Shown here piece by piece: positions 61,632 through 64,000 of a stretch of DNA of 64,000 bases. The DNA comes from Longispora fulva (GTDB lineage: Bacteria > Actinomycetota > Actinomycetes > Mycobacteriales > Micromonosporaceae). Position numbers and translations under genes: made by a program. The DNA is taken from contig NZ_JADOUF010000001.1 in assembly GCF_015751905.1 (NCBI RefSeq), positions 4,588,001-4,652,000 of the forward strand. Direction: 5' to 3'. Positions within the stretch are counted from its first letter, which is position 1. Each line of letters starts with the position of its first letter. The notes beneath the pieces were generated by a model. The model searched no databases. It had not been told where the DNA came from and worked only from the letters and a program-made list of their open reading frames with translations.

Positions 61632-63431
61632 TCAGCCCTTGACCATTGACCGTACGTCCCACATCCACACACCGCCGACGAACTGGGGCGGTCCGAGCAG
61701 CTCCCGCATGGTGGGCAGGAGGATGTCCTTGTTCTTCACGTCGCCGAGGATGACGACCCCGGCGTGCCAGTGCTTGAGGTCGGCGACGATGTTGCGCCGG
61801 TCCACGTCGGTGATCACCGGGGACTTGCCGGTCCACGCCTCGGTGTTCAGCAGGTCCGACGTCGGCCGGGACGGCTGGCCGTAGAGCGCGCGGGCCCGGG
61901 GATCGTCGCTGAGCGCCGGGCCGAGGAAGTAGCCGCCGGCGATCGGCATGTCGAGGTTCACCTGCGCCGACCAGCGCTGGGCCGCCAGGTTGCCGATGTT
62001 GGCCAGCGGCACGGTCACCACGCTGTCGCCCGGCCCGACGTACTGCTTCCACATGCCCTCGGTCACGAACGCCGGGGCCGGCGGCACGTCGCGGGCCGGC
62101 AGCGGGGTCGGCATGATCGGCAGCAGCGCGGCGGCGAAGCCGGCGTACCAGAGCACGCGCGGCGCGCCGGAGACCGTGGGGGACGTGATCACCTTGTCCA
62201 GGGCGATGGCCACGAGCACGGCCAGCGCCGGGATCACCATGATCGCGAGGCGGACCGGCACGATCGACTCGAGGACCGGGATCTCGTTGATCAGGCTGAA
62301 CGGGCTGTGCAGGCCCGTGTTGTGCCCGTAGATCTTGATCATGGGCCCGAGGGACAGCGATCCGAAGACCAGCGCGACGGCCGCGGCGATCCGGACCAGC
62401 ACGTTGCGCCAGAGCAGCACCGTCGTGGCCAGGCACAGGATGAGCAGCGGCCAGCCGAAGTAGGCGTTCTCCTCGGCCGGGTGCGCGTGCAGCCCCCGGT
62501 CCCGGAACGGCCCGCCGGCGATCGACTCGGACGCGTAGCTGAAGTAGGAACCCAGGTCGCTGTAGTACGTCACGGACAGGGCCGGCACCGCGCCGTAGTG
62601 CTGCGGGCCGAAGAACTGGAACCACAGCGGGTACGCGAGCAGCGCGAGCGCCACCCCGGCCGCCACGGCCAGCCCGGTGATCCCCGGCTTGACGATCCTG
62701 CGGAACTCCTCGCGCCGGGACACCCAGAACACCAGCACCATGATCAGGCTGGTGATGGCAATGAAGAGGAGCACCTCTTCATTGATGAACGCCTGGTACG
62801 TGATGAGCAGCCCCAGCACGATCCCGGTCCGCCACGGCCGCTCGGAGGTCCGCAGCTTCGCCACCCAGTACAGGATGATCGGCACCATGAACTGGCCGGC
62901 GACGTTCGGGTGCCCGTTGGCCTGGGACACGAAGCCCGGCGCGAACCCGCAGAACAGGGCCGCGACGAAGGCCGCGGCGCGCGAGGTCACGAGGTGCCGG
63001 GAGAACAGCCAGTACCAGGCCGTCGCGGTCGCCGACAGCGCGATCATGACGAGCAGCGCGTAGGAGACGTTCACCCCGAACAGCAACGTCACCGGGGCCA
63101 ACGGGATCGCCAGCCCCAGGATGGACGTGTTCGCCATCATGTTCACGCCGTCGGGCACGTTGATCTGCGAGCTGAACAGCGGGTTGTCCAGGTGCACGAG
63201 CGAACGCGCGGCGTTCGTCAGCACGAACTGGAAGAAGCCGTGGTCCTGCTCGTTGCTCGCCTGGATCCGGTGGTGCAGGTCGAACCACAGCCGCGACGTC
63301 ACGTAGAACGCGCCGAGCACGTAGACCAGGACGGCCCCGACGTCGAACAGGCGCCGGCGTCGCGCGCCGCTGTCGACCTGCCCGTCGGTTGACTCCGCCC
63401 GGGTATCAACATTCGACGCAAGCGTCGCCAT
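61632..63431 (-). CDS. Polytopic membrane protein, paralog family member 1
   Basis: A 599-aa paralog, first gene of the leftward operon. Blocks: SQINVPDGVNMMANTSILGLA, WYWLFSRHLVTSRAAAFVAA, HPNVAGQFMVPIILYW, ITYQAFINEEVLLF, FFGPQHYGAVPAL, EENAYFGWPLLIL, RPTSDLLNTEAWT, VADLKHWHAGVVILGD and WMWDVRSMVKG at the end. ATG 63431 is used because GGGAGGGG lies about 10 bases upstream and the frame above it is not protein-like. Position next to dxs (isoprenoid precursors) would suit a polyprenyl-phosphate-sugar-dependent transferase, but this is inference. Confidence 0.78.
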   Translation of the reverse strand: MATLASNVDTRAESTDGQVDSGARRRRLFDVGAVLVYVLGAFYVTSRLWFDLHHRIQASNEQDHGFFQFVLTNAARSLVHLDNPLFSSQINVPDGVNMMANTSILGLAIPLAPVTLLFGVNVSYALLVMIALSATATAWYWLFSRHLVTSRAAAFVAALFCGFAPGFVSQANGHPNVAGQFMVPIILYWVAKLRTSERPWRTGIVLGLLITYQAFINEEVLLFIAITSLIMVLVFWVSRREEFRRIVKPGITGLAVAAGVALALLAYPLWFQFFGPQHYGAVPALSVTYYSDLGSYFSYASESIAGGPFRDRGLHAHPAEENAYFGWPLLILCLATTVLLWRNVLVRIAAAVALVFGSLSLGPMIKIYGHNTGLHSPFSLINEIPVLESIVPVRLAIMVIPALAVLVAIALDKVITSPTVSGAPRVLWYAGFAAALLPIMPTPLPARDVPPAPAFVTEGMWKQYVGPGDSVVTVPLANIGNLAAQRWSAQVNLDMPIAGGYFLGPALSDDPRARALYGQPSRPTSDLLNTEAWTGKSPVITDVDRRNIVADLKHWHAGVVILGDVKNKDILLPTMRELLGPPQFVGGVWMWDVRSMVKG

Positions 63432-63666
63432 CTGGCGCTTCCCCTCCCGATCGCTGACCGGCTGTCGCGCGCACATCAGCGCTGCCGCGCCCGTCGCAGA
63501 GTCCTGCGGACCCGCAGGGCGTTCCCACCTCGGCGGAAAGCCAGGCGCTGGACGGTCAACATGATACGACACCTCGTGCCACGGCCCCGGAGCCACCCTT
63601 TACGCAGCGGACATCCAGCTCTTATATCTATCTATCCGACAGAAGGGGCCGAAGCCCCCACCGTCG
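63432..63666 (-). promoter_or_regulatory. Control region of the membrane-protein operon, with dxs terminator
   Basis: On the minus strand, a GGGGC/GCCCC hairpin with a TTCG loop (63658-63645) ends dxs. Beyond it is an AT-rich stretch (63618-63638, with TATAAG and ATAGATAGATA) unlike the rest of the window, then TATCAT at about 63571-63566, both possible -10 boxes for the operon beginning at 63431. Confidence 0.5.
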
Positions 63667-64000
63667 TCAGGCCGTGAAGTTGCTCAGCTCCCCGGGGATC
63701 GCCCGCTCGTCGAGCTCCGACAGCCAGCCCGTCACGTCCCGGGCGACGTCCTGGGCGGTGAGGCCCAGGTCGGCGAGGATCTCGGCCCGGGTGCCGTGCG
63801 GGTGCCAGTCGGCCGGCACGCCCAGCACCCGCACCGGGGTGCTGACGCCGGCGTCGCGCAGGCTCGCGGCGATGGCCTCGCCGACGCCGCCGACCCGGAC
63901 CCCGTCCTCGACCGTCACGACGAGCCGGTGACCGGCCGCCAGCTCGGCGAGGGCCCCGGGCACCGGGCGCACCCAGCGCGGGTCGACCACGGTCACGCCG
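63667..64000 (-). CDS. dxs: 1-deoxy-D-xylulose-5-phosphate synthase, C-terminal part (cut by window edge)
   Basis: Only the last 110 residues are in the window. They form the transketolase C-terminal domain with VTVVDPRWVRPVP, VTVEDGVRVGGVGEAI and VRVLGVPADWHPHGTRAEIL, characteristic of Dxs, the thiamine-dependent enzyme that starts the MEP isoprenoid pathway. The gene runs leftward and ends at a UUCG-loop hairpin. In actinomycetes dxs is often near the fadA-fadB / hemE block, as here. Confidence 0.9.
   Translation of the reverse strand, partial: GVTVVDPRWVRPVPGALAELAAGHRLVVTVEDGVRVGGVGEAIAASLRDAGVSTPVRVLGVPADWHPHGTRAEILADLGLTAQDVARDVTGWLSELDERAIPGELSNFTA

Overview
This 64 kb window is high-GC DNA from an actinomycete. 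The evidence is GC-rich third codon positions, many GTG starts and 4-base start/stop overlaps, many genes whose start codon sits 6-8 bases after a TANNNT box (leaderless transcription), and gene blocks typical of Actinobacteria (hemE / DUF3000 / ribonuclease D / fadA / fadB / dxs, a CobI-CobJ fusion, the HemQ/HemY heme branch). A Micromonosporaceae-like host would fit, but I cannot prove this from the sequence. There is no rRNA, no CRISPR array, no integrase and no recognisable insertion sequence.

Layout. 1-7.3 kb: two small lipoproteins, then a four-gene DNA-end-processing operon (HerA-like ATPase, SbcD/Mre11, SbcC/Rad50, NurA). Its first two genes share a promoter-like motif, and an 8-codon leader peptide precedes sbcD. 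7.3-20.9 kb: housekeeping and accessory genes (secreted peptidase, GNAT, aldo/keto reductase, rhodanese, GlxA-type regulator, MsrB, ADP-ribosylglycohydrolase, ATP-grasp, DEAD-box helicase, SDR, ACT-domain membrane protein, APH-fold kinase). 20.9-22.0 kb: an unassigned 243-aa protein followed by about 390 bases of structured non-coding RNA. Two tRNA-like units lie here with their halves in inverted order: T arm and 3' acceptor strand first, then 5' acceptor strand and D arm. This is the most unusual feature of the window. 22.0-24.4 kb: ECF-type sigma factor, its likely anti-sigma factor and a beta-helix membrane protein.

24.4-38.0 kb: cobalamin biosynthesis. A cobalamin riboswitch precedes cobN; cobG, cobH and cobIJ run the other way; cobK, cbiD, cobM and cobL follow, with pyrE in between and an acyl-CoA synthetase and a PPOX-type flavoprotein joined to the cobL-cobM operon. 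38.6-43.9 kb: the late heme pathway (hemQ, hemY, hemE) with a MerR regulator and a HEAT-repeat protein. 44.0-51.7 kb: DUF3000 protein, a trypsin-like protease between two paralogous coiled-coil membrane proteins, ribonuclease D, then the fatty-acid oxidation pair fadA-fadB ended by a near-perfect bidirectional terminator.

51.8-64.0 kb: a small acidic protein, a VOC protein, then a leftward block of five tandem paralogous polytopic membrane proteins (about 590-600 aa each) leading into a response regulator and sensor kinase. The window ends in the 3' part of dxs. A 68-base inverted-repeat element occurs twice, each time 11-12 bases after a stop codon (19846 and 34286).
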